Assembly: GCF_028369065.1 (NCBI RefSeq)
Contig: NZ_JAQNDA010000002.1
Span: 124,001-188,000 of the forward strand
Length of the DNA stretch: 64,000 nucleotides
Origin: Marinobacter sp. SS21
GTDB lineage: Bacteria > Pseudomonadota > Gammaproteobacteria > Pseudomonadales > Oleiphilaceae
Reading direction: 5' to 3'
Position numbers and translations under genes: made by a program. Positions 1 to 9,672 of this stretch are shown one piece after another. Positions within the stretch are counted from its first letter, which is position 1. Each line of letters begins with the position of its first letter. The notes beneath the pieces were generated by a model. It searched no databases and was not told the origin of the DNA. It worked only from the letters and a program-made list of their open reading frames with translations.

Positions 1-345
1 ACGCCCTCGGTGACCTCTCCTGGGCTGGAGGCGTTCCTCAGTGAGACCGGGGCTGACCTCGCTGCGGCAGCGGTACGCATTGCCAATCCCCACATGAAGT
101 ACGTCGAACTCAAGTCCCGCGGCTATATGTTGGTGGATGTGACCCGTGAGCGCGCCCAGGCCGAGTACTACTACGTGGCCAGTGCCACCGAGCAGGACCG
201 GCTCGGCGAGCTGGATGCCGCCAAGACCAAAGTGGTGGGCGTAGACAGCGGCAGCAGTGAGATCTATCAGGACCGCCCGCTGTCTTCGCCGCGTGCGGTG
301 CGCACGGCGCTGTTTCAGCCCCGGGTTCCAGTGCAAGTCAGTTAA
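1..345 (+). CDS. phoD: PhoD-family alkaline phosphatase, C-terminal end (5' truncated by window)
   Basis: This frame is open from the first base and ends with TAA at 343-345, giving the last 114 residues of a protein that starts upstream. The segment with NPHMKYVELKSRGYMLVDVT followed by a run of tyrosines and alanines matches the C-terminal strand region of PhoD-type phosphodiesterase/alkaline phosphatases, which are Tat-exported enzymes binding Fe and Ca. The metal-binding core is outside the window, so activity cannot be judged. The next gene begins 12 bp later and is also phosphatase-like, which suggests a phosphorus-acquisition operon. The family call rests on the C-terminal pattern alone. 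Confidence 0.72.
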   Translation, partial: TPSVTSPGLEAFLSETGADLAAAAVRIANPHMKYVELKSRGYMLVDVTRERAQAEYYYVASATEQDRLGELDAAKTKVVGVDSGSSEIYQDRPLSSPRAVRTALFQPRVPVQVS

Positions 346-357
346 TTGGAGACAACC

Positions 358-1818
358 ATGACCAAGACGTCGAGCCTGAACCAGGCTCAGGGTAAAAACA
401 TGGCCATTCGTGGCTGGAACCGGCGGGAGTTCCTGCGCTCCATGTTCTATACCGCCGGGGCGGTGGGATCCACCGCCTGGCTGAGTGCTTGCGGTGGCGA
501 CGCAGGTACGACAGATTCGGCCATTGCACCGGGGGACAAACCGCTGCCCGGTGGCCCGGGCTTGCCTCCCGAGGTGCCTGCGCCGCTAACGGGCCGATTT
601 GCCAATCTGGGGCCACTGGAGGAGGCCGACCGATATGGGGTACGGTCGCCCGCCGGCTTCACCACCCGGGTGGTGGCCATCAACCATGAGTTGCCCCAGC
701 CCACCGGCATGGCGGCCGAAGGCCCCCAGACCGGTGGCATTGGCAACCGGCCCTGGCATATGTTTCCCGATGGCGCAGGTGTGGTGCCTCGGGACAACGG
801 TGGCTGGATCTACATCAGTAACAGTGAAGTACCTGGTATCGGTACCATCGGCTTCCTCTATCCGGCGCTGTCGGGCCTGGCGAACGCAGCCGAGGCGCTG
901 GTGCCTGGCCTGGCCCAGGTCGGCACCCTGGTGTTCGATCCGGACGGCACCATCGTGGATTCCTATACCATCCTGAGCGGCACCACCTTCAATTGCGCCG
1001 GGTGCGTCACACCCTGGCAGACCTGGTTGTCCTGCGAGGAGTTTCCCAATGGCCAGGTCTGGGAATGTGACCCGTTCCAGGCGGGGGAGGGCCTGGCCCG
1101 GCCGACGCTGGGCTTCTTCTCCCACGAAGCCATCGCCATCGACCCCAACCAGCGCCGGCTTTACCTGACCGAGGACATGCCCGACGGCCGTTTCTATCGC
1201 TGGATTCCCGATCCCGCCGATTGGCCAGAAGGCGCAGACCGGGCCGCGCTCCAAGCCGGAAGGTTGCAAGTGATGGCCGTGGCCGGCGACGGAGTTGCCG
1301 GCGCCCTGACGGCCCCCCAGCCGATCCGCTGGATCGACGCCCGTAACCCCCACCAACCCCAGAACGAGAACCGCATCCCTGAATCCACCGTCTTCGATGG
1401 TGGCGAGGGGGTCTGGTACTTCAACGGTATCGTCTACTTCGCCACCAAGGGCGATGACCGTATCTGGGCGCTTGATGTGATCAATCAGACCATTGAAATC
1501 ATTTACGACCGGGCTACCGCCGAAGCGCCCAATAACATCCTGTCCGGGGTCGACAACCTGTTTGTTACCAATCAGGGCGATGTGCTGGTGGCCGAGGATG
1601 GCGGCGATATGCAGATTGTGGCCATACTGCCGGACCGCACCCTCAAACCCATTGTCCAGGTGGTGGGGCAGGACGCCTCCGAGATTGCCGGGGTGGCGTT
1701 CTCGCCCGATGGTCGCCGTATGTACTTTACCTCCGACCGCGGTGGTCGCGATGGCCGGGGCGGATTTACCAATGGCTTGGGGATGGTGTACGAGGTCTTG
1801 CTGCCGCAGAACCTGTAG
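358..1818 (+). CDS. Tat-exported PhoX-like (DUF839) phosphatase lipoprotein
   Basis: The 486-residue product starts at the ATG preceded by GGAGA (347-351); an upstream TTG in the same frame lacks a good site. The N-terminus carries a twin-arginine motif (NRREFLRSM) and a hydrophobic stretch ending in a lipobox-like LSAC, so a folded, lipid-anchored periplasmic or surface protein is expected. PhoX/DUF839 hallmarks follow: a FNCAGCVTPWQTWLSCEE segment around residue 215, an EAIAIDP segment, and a terminal LVAEDGGDMQ segment, regions that hold calcium and iron ligands in PhoX. Its place 12 bp after the PhoD end supports a role in organic phosphate use. It could instead be a DUF839 protein without phosphatase activity. 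Confidence 0.75.
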   Translation: MTKTSSLNQAQGKNMAIRGWNRREFLRSMFYTAGAVGSTAWLSACGGDAGTTDSAIAPGDKPLPGGPGLPPEVPAPLTGRFANLGPLEEADRYGVRSPAGFTTRVVAINHELPQPTGMAAEGPQTGGIGNRPWHMFPDGAGVVPRDNGGWIYISNSEVPGIGTIGFLYPALSGLANAAEALVPGLAQVGTLVFDPDGTIVDSYTILSGTTFNCAGCVTPWQTWLSCEEFPNGQVWECDPFQAGEGLARPTLGFFSHEAIAIDPNQRRLYLTEDMPDGRFYRWIPDPADWPEGADRAALQAGRLQVMAVAGDGVAGALTAPQPIRWIDARNPHQPQNENRIPESTVFDGGEGVWYFNGIVYFATKGDDRIWALDVINQTIEIIYDRATAEAPNNILSGVDNLFVTNQGDVLVAEDGGDMQIVAILPDRTLKPIVQVVGQDASEIAGVAFSPDGRRMYFTSDRGGRDGRGGFTNGLGMVYEVLLPQNL

Positions 1819-1831
1819 CGGTGCTGCGGCG

Positions 1832-1859
1832 CAGACGGCGGGTACATTCCCGCCGTCTG
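1832..1859. terminator. Perfect hairpin between convergent genes
   Basis: CAGACGGCGGG and CCCGCCGTCTG form a perfect 11-bp stem around a six-base loop (TACATT), 13 bp after the stop of the PhoX-like gene and about 45 bp from the stop of the convergent lipoprotein gene. There is no T-run on either side, so it is not a classic intrinsic terminator. Its position between converging genes suggests bidirectional termination or transcript-end protection. Confidence 0.55.
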
Positions 1860-1905
1860 GTGCAGGGAGGCCGGGGCCAGCAGGCGGCTCCGGCCGGCGG
1901 GTGGA

Positions 1906-4900
1906 CTACTGGGTAATCGGCGACAGGTAATTTAACCGCAGACTACCTGGCGGAATCTCCAGCTGCAGCCGGGTGTCGGCGCTCACCGCGACGTTGGCGA
2001 TGCCGCCACAAATATAGGTGAAGGGCCAAAGGCCGCACAGGCCGCCGGTGGTTTCACCATTGATCTCGATGGTGCCCCAGACGTCGGCGTTGATGCTGAT
2101 CGCCTCTTCGTTGCTTAGGGTAATCTGCATGCGGCCATCCTCCAGGAAGGTCACCGGGCCGGTGATCACCAGATCGTTGAGCTCATAGCCGCGCAGGTTA
2201 TGGGTGAGGTTGGCCGGCCCCAGGCTTGGATTGAGGTAGGGTGCATCGAGGTAGACGTCGAGCGTGGTGCTGAACATCAGCTGGCCACTGTCGTCGTTAT
2301 AGAGTGAGCCCCTGGCGGGGATGGGATTGCCCGCTTCGTCCTCATGGTAGCGAATGCGCATGAACAGGGGGCCGGTGGGAATGCGTTCGTGCTGGCTCAG
2401 GTCCACATCCAGAATCACGTCCGGAAACAAGTCGATAAACGAGGTGTCGATCTGCACCCAAAGGTCGGCGCCGCTGGTGGACAATATGGTGGGCAGGATA
2501 TCCACATCCAGTTGCCCCTGTTCGTTGGGCGTGCCATGGATAATGGCGTCGAGTCCTGCGGTCAGATACAGGTATTGGCTCTGCGGGCACCAGCCTGGCA
2601 CCCAACAGCCCACGCGGCCGGCTTCGACCACCGAGGTCCGTGACCCCAACGACGACACATTGGCCACCTGCATCCCAATGGCGTTGGGCAGGGACTCGCC
2701 AGTCTCTGAGCCCGGCTCATGGCCAAGGTCGTAATTCAGATTGCCATTGACATCGGTGGCGGGCAGGTTGCGCAGTGGCAGCGCGAGCTGGTTCTCGACC
2801 TCAGTGGCAATAAAATGATTGATAAGATCCGGGCCGCCAAAGTTTCGCTGCGCCAGGGCGCGGGTCCCCTGGGTGAGCACCTGGGTCTGCAGTGGGTTAC
2901 CGGTCAGCGAGCGGATAATGCTGCCGGCGTTGCTGACGTTGGACGCCAGGGTGTAGCGATGCAGGGCGCCGCTTTCCCATCCCGCCACCGGTACGATTTC
3001 CAGCGAGCGTGGGGTTAAGTGCAGCAGGTAATCGGAGCTGGGCAGCGACTCCCAAAGGCCGTCACGCTGGATCTCCACCCGCACGGTGTCGCCGGCGATG
3101 AAGGTGGATGGGTCCATGTCCTGGGAGAACCGCACCAGCAGTGGTTTGTCGCTGGCGTGGCTGGGCACCGGCAATTGGTCTTCCGAGGCTTTGCCTCCGG
3201 CACACTGGCCCTGATGGGCCGGTAAGCTGGGCGCTGTCTTGGCGCAGGGGTAGCCGGGCAGGGTGGTCAGGGGCCAGGGCGCCTGGTCGGTGGCGGCCCA
3301 GATGTCGGTGCCGGTCAGCGCAAAGGGCAGGGTCGTCGGCAGCAGCGGGTTGCCGGCCAGATCGGTCAGGTTGTTCAGGGTCAGGGTGTAATTGACGTTG
3401 CGCTGCAGGGGTTCTGCTGGGACGATCTTCAGCGCCGAGCCATTGCTCACCAACTCGATGTCCATTGCCCGTTGGCTGCCGGCGCCGTCGATATCGCTGA
3501 ACAGCACCACATTGCCCGGCTCATGCAGACTGGTGGTCAGCATCGGTTCGGTAAAGAACACCACCAGCGGATCGCCGGGCTGGATGGTGTCCTGGGTGTC
3601 TGTGCCCGGAACCCAGCTGCGGATGCCGGGCTCGATGGTGTCGCCAAACTCCTCCGGCTTGGGTTCGGCGGCCTGGTTGGCATAGCCTTCCAGGCGGAAG
3701 CTGATTTGCCCCGAGGCCCGGTCCAGGCCCAGCACTTCGGGCTCGATCACGCCATACGCATCGATCACCATGCGGCCGTCTTCCACCATGGTAGTGCCCA
3801 CCAGTTGCACGTGCAGCAACTGTTGGGCAAAGGCGCCGTTGGCCACCGGGTTTTCGGTGCTCAGCGCCAGGTCCAGGTACAGTTCGATCACCCGTGGCGC
3901 ACTGGTCAGATCGCTGTAGGGGTTGGGATGCATGAAGCCGTTGGCGTCGGTGAGGAAGCGAACGTCAATGCTACCGGAACCAAAGCCTGCCGGCAGCGCT
4001 CCGGCCACCACCACATTCAGGTGGCTACCCTGCATCAGTGAATTGCGGCTGATGCGCAGCGGGATGCTCTGACCGCTGCCCTCGAATCGCGGCAGGTACC
4101 CCAGTTCGGCAAACACCGAACCGCTGGCCTCGGTGGCGGTGTCATCACCCAGTAGCAGGGAGCTCAATCCCACCGAGTTGTAGCCCAGGCCGGAGAGGTC
4201 CGAACGCTGGCGTCCGCCATTGGAGTCACGGGTACTTTGGGCTAGAAGGCCGCGGGGGTGAGTGTCGCTCGCCACAAACTGCCAGCCTTCAGCGGGTATC
4301 TCAAGGGCGGTGCCCACGATCCGGCTTTTGACCCCATCGGTGATGTCCAGCCGATACTGGCCGCCACTCTCCAGCGGCGCCAGGGGATCGACCGTAATGC
4401 GCTGATCCTGAACCAGTACCTGGGCTGCTACCAGATTGCCGCTGGCGTCCAGCAGGCTGATGGTGTCGCCGTAACGGACCGATGCCGGGGCCACCGGTTC
4501 GGACAGCTGCAGGCGCAAAGCCGAGAAGTCGGTGACCGGGCGATTGGCGCTGCCGTCTGGAATGCGGCGGAGGATCTGAAATGCCCCGGTGCCTTCGGTC
4601 TGGTCAATCGGCAAGCCATCGCTGGCGGGAGCGGTGGTGAAACGGATCTCCGGCTCGAACAGGGCACCCGACGGATTGTCCAGGGTGTAGGGGGTGCTGT
4701 AACTCAGTGCCGCCTCAGGTTTGAACACGATGCCCTGGCGATCTTCCGTCAGACGCACCAGTTCCAGCGGAACCGGGCCATGAGCGGATGTTAGCGTCAA
4801 GTCATCCACTGCGTCTTCGTCCAGGGTATGGTTGAAACGCAGAATCAGCGGGGTGGACGTGGGTACGGCGGCCTGACCGTCCAGTGGAAAACTGAATGTC

Positions 4901-5130
4901 AGGGTGTTGGCTTCGCCATCGCCGGTCAGCATGGTTTGCTGTTCTTCTCCACACCCGGCCAGCAGAGAGACGCAGACTGGTATCGCCAGCAGGCTGCGCC
5001 AGAATCGAGTCGACGGCTGAGACCGGAGGGGCCGGGTGGCGGGGAAGTGGCCGTGGCCATTGGAACGCCGACTGTCCAGTGTCTGACACGCAGCCGAACG
5101 CCTTCCCAAATCCAGGGATCGTATTGTCAT
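1906..5130 (-). CDS. Large lipoprotein with repeated bacterial Ig-like (SbsA/Big_5-type) domains
   Basis: The 1074-residue product has an SLLAGC lipobox near residue 60, after an unusually long, arginine-rich n-region; AAGG lies 7 bp before the ATG. After the lipidated cysteine at least four SbsA-like Ig modules can be read, each starting with a pattern like PLDGQAAVPTSTPLILRFNH and ending in a 'Y-LT-LNN-TDLAGN'-type strand. They start near residues 85, 190, 510 and 665. The C-terminal 300 residues are beta-rich without an obvious catalytic motif. It is probably an outer-membrane or surface adhesion/scaffold protein. No neighbour explains its role, and a later translation start would shorten the n-region. 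Confidence 0.75.
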   Translation of the reverse strand: MTIRSLDLGRRSAACQTLDSRRSNGHGHFPATRPLRSQPSTRFWRSLLAIPVCVSLLAGCGEEQQTMLTGDGEANTLTFSFPLDGQAAVPTSTPLILRFNHTLDEDAVDDLTLTSAHGPVPLELVRLTEDRQGIVFKPEAALSYSTPYTLDNPSGALFEPEIRFTTAPASDGLPIDQTEGTGAFQILRRIPDGSANRPVTDFSALRLQLSEPVAPASVRYGDTISLLDASGNLVAAQVLVQDQRITVDPLAPLESGGQYRLDITDGVKSRIVGTALEIPAEGWQFVASDTHPRGLLAQSTRDSNGGRQRSDLSGLGYNSVGLSSLLLGDDTATEASGSVFAELGYLPRFEGSGQSIPLRISRNSLMQGSHLNVVVAGALPAGFGSGSIDVRFLTDANGFMHPNPYSDLTSAPRVIELYLDLALSTENPVANGAFAQQLLHVQLVGTTMVEDGRMVIDAYGVIEPEVLGLDRASGQISFRLEGYANQAAEPKPEEFGDTIEPGIRSWVPGTDTQDTIQPGDPLVVFFTEPMLTTSLHEPGNVVLFSDIDGAGSQRAMDIELVSNGSALKIVPAEPLQRNVNYTLTLNNLTDLAGNPLLPTTLPFALTGTDIWAATDQAPWPLTTLPGYPCAKTAPSLPAHQGQCAGGKASEDQLPVPSHASDKPLLVRFSQDMDPSTFIAGDTVRVEIQRDGLWESLPSSDYLLHLTPRSLEIVPVAGWESGALHRYTLASNVSNAGSIIRSLTGNPLQTQVLTQGTRALAQRNFGGPDLINHFIATEVENQLALPLRNLPATDVNGNLNYDLGHEPGSETGESLPNAIGMQVANVSSLGSRTSVVEAGRVGCWVPGWCPQSQYLYLTAGLDAIIHGTPNEQGQLDVDILPTILSTSGADLWVQIDTSFIDLFPDVILDVDLSQHERIPTGPLFMRIRYHEDEAGNPIPARGSLYNDDSGQLMFSTTLDVYLDAPYLNPSLGPANLTHNLRGYELNDLVITGPVTFLEDGRMQITLSNEEAISINADVWGTIEINGETTGGLCGLWPFTYICGGIANVAVSADTRLQLEIPPGSLRLNYLSPITQ

Positions 5131-5368
5131 AAGAAGGCCTTAGTGTTGTTTTTTTAAGTTTTTTGCGGTGCTGCCTGGGGCCATTTTCTTGTCGAGTGGC
5201 TGGAGTTCCGGCGCGCCGCTTTAGTCTGGAACGCCGTCTATGGTGCGCTACCGACTGGGTATGTTGTCATGCATTTTGGGACTAAGTGCGAACTGAAATG
5301 TAAAAAGTTGTACCACCGCCAGGGTTAATACCGCTCAGGGTCGGTGCCGTTCAGTTGCTGGCGGAGCT

Positions 5369-5821
5369 TTACAAGCCTTTGTCCTTCACATTCTCCATCA
5401 CCACAAAGGTGCTGGTCTGCAGGACATGGGGTAGGGCGTTGATCTGTTCCCCCAATACCTGCCGGTATTCCGCCATGTTGCGGGTCCGCACCTTGAGCAG
5501 ATAGTCGAAATTGCCGGCAATCATGTGGCACTGCTCAACGGCCGAGATCTGGCTGATGGCATGGTTGAAGGCCGCCAGGGCCTTGCTGCTGGTGTCTGAT
5601 AAGGTGACCTGGGCGAACGCAATGTGGCTGAGTCCCAGCTTGGTCTGGTTAACCAGTGCAGTGTAACCGGTGATGTAGCCCTGCTCCTCCAGACGGCGCA
5701 TGCGAACTTGGCAGGGGGTTTTGGAAAGACCAACCCGCGAAGCCAGCTCGGTCACGGTAATGCGACCGTTCTTCTGTAGCTCACGAAGTATGGAGTGATC
5801 GATTCTGTCCAGTTCGACCAA
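5369..5821 (-). CDS. Lrp/AsnC-family transcriptional regulator (putative regulator of GDH/PutA)
   Basis: This 150-residue protein has the family layout: an N-terminal AsnC-type winged helix (LDRIDHSILRELQKNGRITV, then LASRVGLSKTPCQVRMRRLE, residues 4-50) and a C-terminal RAM/ACT-like effector domain (residues 65-140). The start is a TTG with GAGGAG upstream on the minus strand. It is divergent from the NAD-glutamate dehydrogenase gene, with PutA next. Lrp-type proteins commonly activate proline or amino-acid catabolic genes next to them in response to the amino acid, as BkdR and PutR do. Proline or glutamate sensing is inferred from context only. Confidence 0.88.
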   Translation of the reverse strand: MVELDRIDHSILRELQKNGRITVTELASRVGLSKTPCQVRMRRLEEQGYITGYTALVNQTKLGLSHIAFAQVTLSDTSSKALAAFNHAISQISAVEQCHMIAGNFDYLLKVRTRNMAEYRQVLGEQINALPHVLQTSTFVVMENVKDKGL

Positions 5822-5971
5822 AATTGGGCTCCTCAGGGAGATATATGACTAAATGATCTGCTCAATATAATGAAGATGCCTGCTATTTGAAAGGTTATGG
5901 TCAAAGCGACTTTGGCGCCTTGGATATACTGGTCCGACACTCGTCCAGTTGGCCTACGCCGGAGACACCCC
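5822..5971 (+). promoter_or_regulatory. Divergent control region between Lrp-type regulator and NAD-GDH
   Basis: The 150-bp gap holds an AT-rich stretch (5842-5895), an inverted repeat CAAAGcgaCTTTG at 5902-5914 and a TATACT -10-like hexamer at 5925-5930 for the plus-strand gene. No convincing -35 is present, which would fit activator dependence. Assigning the inverted repeat to the Lrp-type protein is inference. Confidence 0.35.
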
Positions 5972-8900
5972 ATGACCGATTCCCGCCCACAACTACAACA
6001 ATCTTTGCTGGAACAACTCGCCGATCTGCTGCCGGATCAAACGCTGCAGCCGGATGACGCCGCCCATCTCAGACAGCTGCTGGCCAAGGTGATGGCGGAG
6101 TCCCGTTGTTGGGACGACGATCTACACACGCTGCTCCGGCGTTCCCTCGGCCAGGCCGAGGGCAGCAGGGCGGCGCGGATGTTTGGCAGCGGCTTCTCTC
6201 CGGCCTATCGGGCCCGATTCTCCGCCTCGGAAGCCGTGCATGACATTCGGATGCTGCAGTCCATTTCGGTGAGTTCGGACGTGTCGATGCAGTTTAACCC
6301 CTGTGGGGAACGGCCGGGTCAGGCACTGAACTTCAAGCTATACAGCCAGGGCGAGCCAGTGATCCTGTCCGACGTGGTGCCAATGCTGGAAAATCTCGGC
6401 ATGCGGGTGCTCGACGAGCACCCCTATCGGGTGATGCGTGAAGACGGTCAGCCGTTTGGCATCAGCGACTTTACTGTGGAGCTCCAGACCGCGCCTCGCG
6501 GAACTGAGCTGGCATTGGTCAAACCGCTGCTGCAGGTAGCCTTTCGGGAAACCTGGAATGGCTTTGCAGAAAACGACGCCTTTAACCGTTTGATCCTGGC
6601 CTGCGGTCTGGGCTGGCGGGACGTGGCGATGCTCCGGGCCTATGCCCGCTACATCAAACAGCTGCGTTTTGGCTTCAGTCAGCCGTTTATTGCCGATGCC
6701 CTGGCTCGCCATGCCGACATCACCAATCAACTGGTGGCGCTGTTTCGGGCACGCTTCGAGCCGGATCTACCGTCGCCGGACCGCCGGGCAGCGGAGGCCG
6801 AACGCCTGGAGCAGGAACTCCAGTCGTCGCTGGAGAACGTCGACAGCCTGGATGATGACCGCATACTCCGGCGCTTCTTCGTGCTGATCAAAGCCACCCT
6901 GCGCACTAACTTTTTCCAGCGTCAGGGCGGCGAGCCCAAGCCCTACCTGTCCCTGAAGCTCAACCCGCGAGCGATTCCCGATATCCCGCAACCCCGGCCG
7001 ATGTTTGAAGTGTTTGTGTACTCCCCGCGGGTGGAAGGCGTGCACCTTCGCGCTGGCCGGGTGGCACGTGGCGGGCTGCGCTGGTCTGATCGGGTGGAGG
7101 ACTATCGCACTGAAATCCTGGGTCTGGTCAAGGCGCAACAGGTCAAGAACTCGGTGATCGTGCCAGAAGGGGCCAAGGGTGGCTTTATCGTCAAGCAGCC
7201 GCCGGAGGGGGGGTGGGAGTCCCTGCGGGAGGAGGGCATTGCCTGCTATCAGTTGTTCATCCGGGGGCTGCTGGACCTGACTGACAATCTGGATGGCGGC
7301 CGCGTGGTGCCGCCGCCGAGGGTGGTTCGTTACGACGACGATGATACCTATTTGGTGGTGGCCGCAGACAAAGGCACCGCGACCTTCTCCGACATCGCCA
7401 ACCGGCTGGCCCAGGCGTATGGCTTCTGGCTCGGCGATGCCTTCGCGTCCGGCGGCAGCGAGGGCTACGACCACAAGAAAATGGGCATCACCGCCCGTGG
7501 TGCCTGGGAGTCGGTTAAACGACACTTCCTGGAGCGCGGCCTGAATACCCAGTCCGATGCGTTTACCGTGGTCGGCATTGGCGACATGTCCGGCGACGTC
7601 TTTGGCAACGGCATGTTGCTATCTGAGACGATCCGGCTGGTTGGTGCGTTTAATCATCAGCACATCTTTATCGATCCGCAGCCGGACGCCGCCCGGGCCT
7701 TTGTTGAACGCGAACGACTCTTTAGCGCGCCAGGCTCCAGCTGGGCCGACTACGATCGCACGGCGATCAGCGCGGGCGGCGGCGTCTTCTCCCGTTCCAG
7801 CAAGAGCATTGCGATCTCACCGCAAATGGCCAAGGCGTTGGCAATAGAAGCCGCGCAGCTCACTCCTAACGAACTAATTTCTGCCTTGTTGCGAGCCCCG
7901 GTGTCGTTGGTCTGGAATGGCGGCATTGGTACCTACGTGAAGTCAGCGGCGGAAACCCATGAACAGGTCGGTGACAAGGCCAATGATGGCGTGCGTGTGG
8001 ACAGCCATGAGTTGCGCTGTCAGGTGCTGGGCGAAGGCGGCAACCTCGGCTTTACCCAACTGGCACGGATTGGCTTTTCCCGTGAGGGCGGTGCCGTCAA
8101 CAGTGACTTTATCGACAACGCGGGTGGGGTGGACTGTTCCGATCACGAGGTGAACATCAAGATCCTGCTCAATGACCAGGTGCATCAGGGCCTATTGACG
8201 CTGGAGCAGCGCAACCGGAGGTTGCGGGAGATGACCGCGGAGGTGAGCGAGCTGGTGCTGCGGAACAACTATCGCCAGGCCCTGGCGTTGACCATTGCCG
8301 AGGCCGCTGCGGCGGCTGGCGTCGATCCGTACCAGCGTCTGATGCGCCGACTGGAAAGTGAGGGCAGGCTGGACCGTAGTCTGGAATTCCTGCCAAGCGA
8401 CGAGGCGCTGCAGGAACGCAGGGAACGTGGAGCGGGACTGACCCGCCCCGAACTGTCGGTGTTGATCTCCTATGCCAAGATCGAGCTTAAGCAGTCATTG
8501 CTCGGCACCGCCATCGTCCACGACGAGCGCTTCCGGGCGGCGTTGCATTCGGCCTTTCCCGAGTCCCTGTTGGCGGCCTATCCGGCCGCGGTGAACGACC
8601 ATCCCCTGAAGGCGGAAATCACCGCCACTCAGATGGCGAACGAGCTGGTCAACCGCATGGGCATCACCTGGCTGGACGAGATGCAGCGGGCAACCCAGGC
8701 CAGTTGCGAAGAGATCGCGGGCGCTTACTGGATTGCCTCCCGCATCTACGGCATCGAAAGTCAGTGGCGTGCCATTGAGGCCCTGGATGGCGAGATTGCC
8801 GCGGACGTCCAGCTGGACCTGTTCCGGGATCTGATTCGTCTGGTAACCCGTGCCACCAACTGGTTGCTACGCAATCGCCAGGGCGGACTGGACCCGGTGC

Positions 8901-9478
8901 TATGTCAGCAACGTTACGGTTCGGCGCTGAACCAGGTGCTCGAGTCGGTGGAAAGCCTGCGTGCGGTGGTGCCGGCCAGTCGCTGGCTTGAGCGTTATGA
9001 CCAGTACCGGGAAAGTGGCGTGCCGGATCGGCTCGCGGCGTGTTGTGCCTCGGCGGGCAGCCGTTACTGGCTGTTGGATGTGATTGAAGTGGCGCTCCGC
9101 CTTGAACAGGGTCTGGACTCGGTTGCCTGGGTCTATTTCAGCTTGGGCGAGAGCCTCGACCTGACCTGGCTCGATCAGCAGATGCGGGTGTTTCCGGCGC
9201 AGGGACACTGGCAGAAGCTGGCTACCGCGCATTACCGGGACGAGCTGGACCGCCAGTTGCGGCATCTCACCTCCAGTGTGTTCCGCTCCGGAGCCGACGC
9301 GCAGGCCGAGTCGGTCACGCCTGAGCAATTGCTTGAGGTTTGGCGCACCGACAAAAAGTCCCAGTTGGGACGATGGCAGCGCATGCTGGCGGATATGCAG
9401 GCGGCGAACGAGGTGGATTGCGCCATTTTCTCGGTCGCCCACGGTGTATTGCGGGAGCTGGCCTCAACGGCGGGTTGA
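5972..9478 (+). CDS. gdhB: NAD-specific glutamate dehydrogenase, large type with shortened N-terminus
   Basis: The product oxidises glutamate to 2-oxoglutarate and ammonia with NAD+. The start chosen is the ATG at 5972 behind GGAG (5961-5964); 25 more codons are open upstream without a site. The 1168-residue protein has the catalytic-lysine region PEGAKGGFIVKQ near residue 400, DHKKMGITARGAWE, the dinucleotide-binding GIGDMSGDVFGNGMLLS near residue 535, and NSDFIDNAGGVDCSDHEVNI near residue 710. These are signatures of the 180-kDa GDH class, whose members are usually about 1600 residues. Here roughly 400 N-terminal residues (ACT-like regulatory part) are absent. It lies 194 bp upstream of putA, completing proline to 2-oxoglutarate. 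The class is secure; the symbol follows Pseudomonas usage. Confidence 0.9.
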   Translation: MTDSRPQLQQSLLEQLADLLPDQTLQPDDAAHLRQLLAKVMAESRCWDDDLHTLLRRSLGQAEGSRAARMFGSGFSPAYRARFSASEAVHDIRMLQSISVSSDVSMQFNPCGERPGQALNFKLYSQGEPVILSDVVPMLENLGMRVLDEHPYRVMREDGQPFGISDFTVELQTAPRGTELALVKPLLQVAFRETWNGFAENDAFNRLILACGLGWRDVAMLRAYARYIKQLRFGFSQPFIADALARHADITNQLVALFRARFEPDLPSPDRRAAEAERLEQELQSSLENVDSLDDDRILRRFFVLIKATLRTNFFQRQGGEPKPYLSLKLNPRAIPDIPQPRPMFEVFVYSPRVEGVHLRAGRVARGGLRWSDRVEDYRTEILGLVKAQQVKNSVIVPEGAKGGFIVKQPPEGGWESLREEGIACYQLFIRGLLDLTDNLDGGRVVPPPRVVRYDDDDTYLVVAADKGTATFSDIANRLAQAYGFWLGDAFASGGSEGYDHKKMGITARGAWESVKRHFLERGLNTQSDAFTVVGIGDMSGDVFGNGMLLSETIRLVGAFNHQHIFIDPQPDAARAFVERERLFSAPGSSWADYDRTAISAGGGVFSRSSKSIAISPQMAKALAIEAAQLTPNELISALLRAPVSLVWNGGIGTYVKSAAETHEQVGDKANDGVRVDSHELRCQVLGEGGNLGFTQLARIGFSREGGAVNSDFIDNAGGVDCSDHEVNIKILLNDQVHQGLLTLEQRNRRLREMTAEVSELVLRNNYRQALALTIAEAAAAAGVDPYQRLMRRLESEGRLDRSLEFLPSDEALQERRERGAGLTRPELSVLISYAKIELKQSLLGTAIVHDERFRAALHSAFPESLLAAYPAAVNDHPLKAEITATQMANELVNRMGITWLDEMQRATQASCEEIAGAYWIASRIYGIESQWRAIEALDGEIAADVQLDLFRDLIRLVTRATNWLLRNRQGGLDPVLCQQRYGSALNQVLESVESLRAVVPASRWLERYDQYRESGVPDRLAACCASAGSRYWLLDVIEVALRLEQGLDSVAWVYFSLGESLDLTWLDQQMRVFPAQGHWQKLATAHYRDELDRQLRHLTSSVFRSGADAQAESVTPEQLLEVWRTDKKSQLGRWQRMLADMQAANEVDCAIFSVAHGVLRELASTAG

Positions 9479-9672
9479 GCGCGCCGTGGGGCTGTTATAT
9501 CGATCGATGGAAGGTAAAAGGTCTGTTTTTAATTGCAGGCTAGTTCGATATTAACTTTTTGTGAAAAACAAAAGATCAAACATATTGCCTGACTCTGGTT
9601 AAAAGGGAAAAAGCCTTTTTCGGGCTGGGTAAAATGCCCGTCAGAGCGACAAACAACGATGAGGTTAACGCT

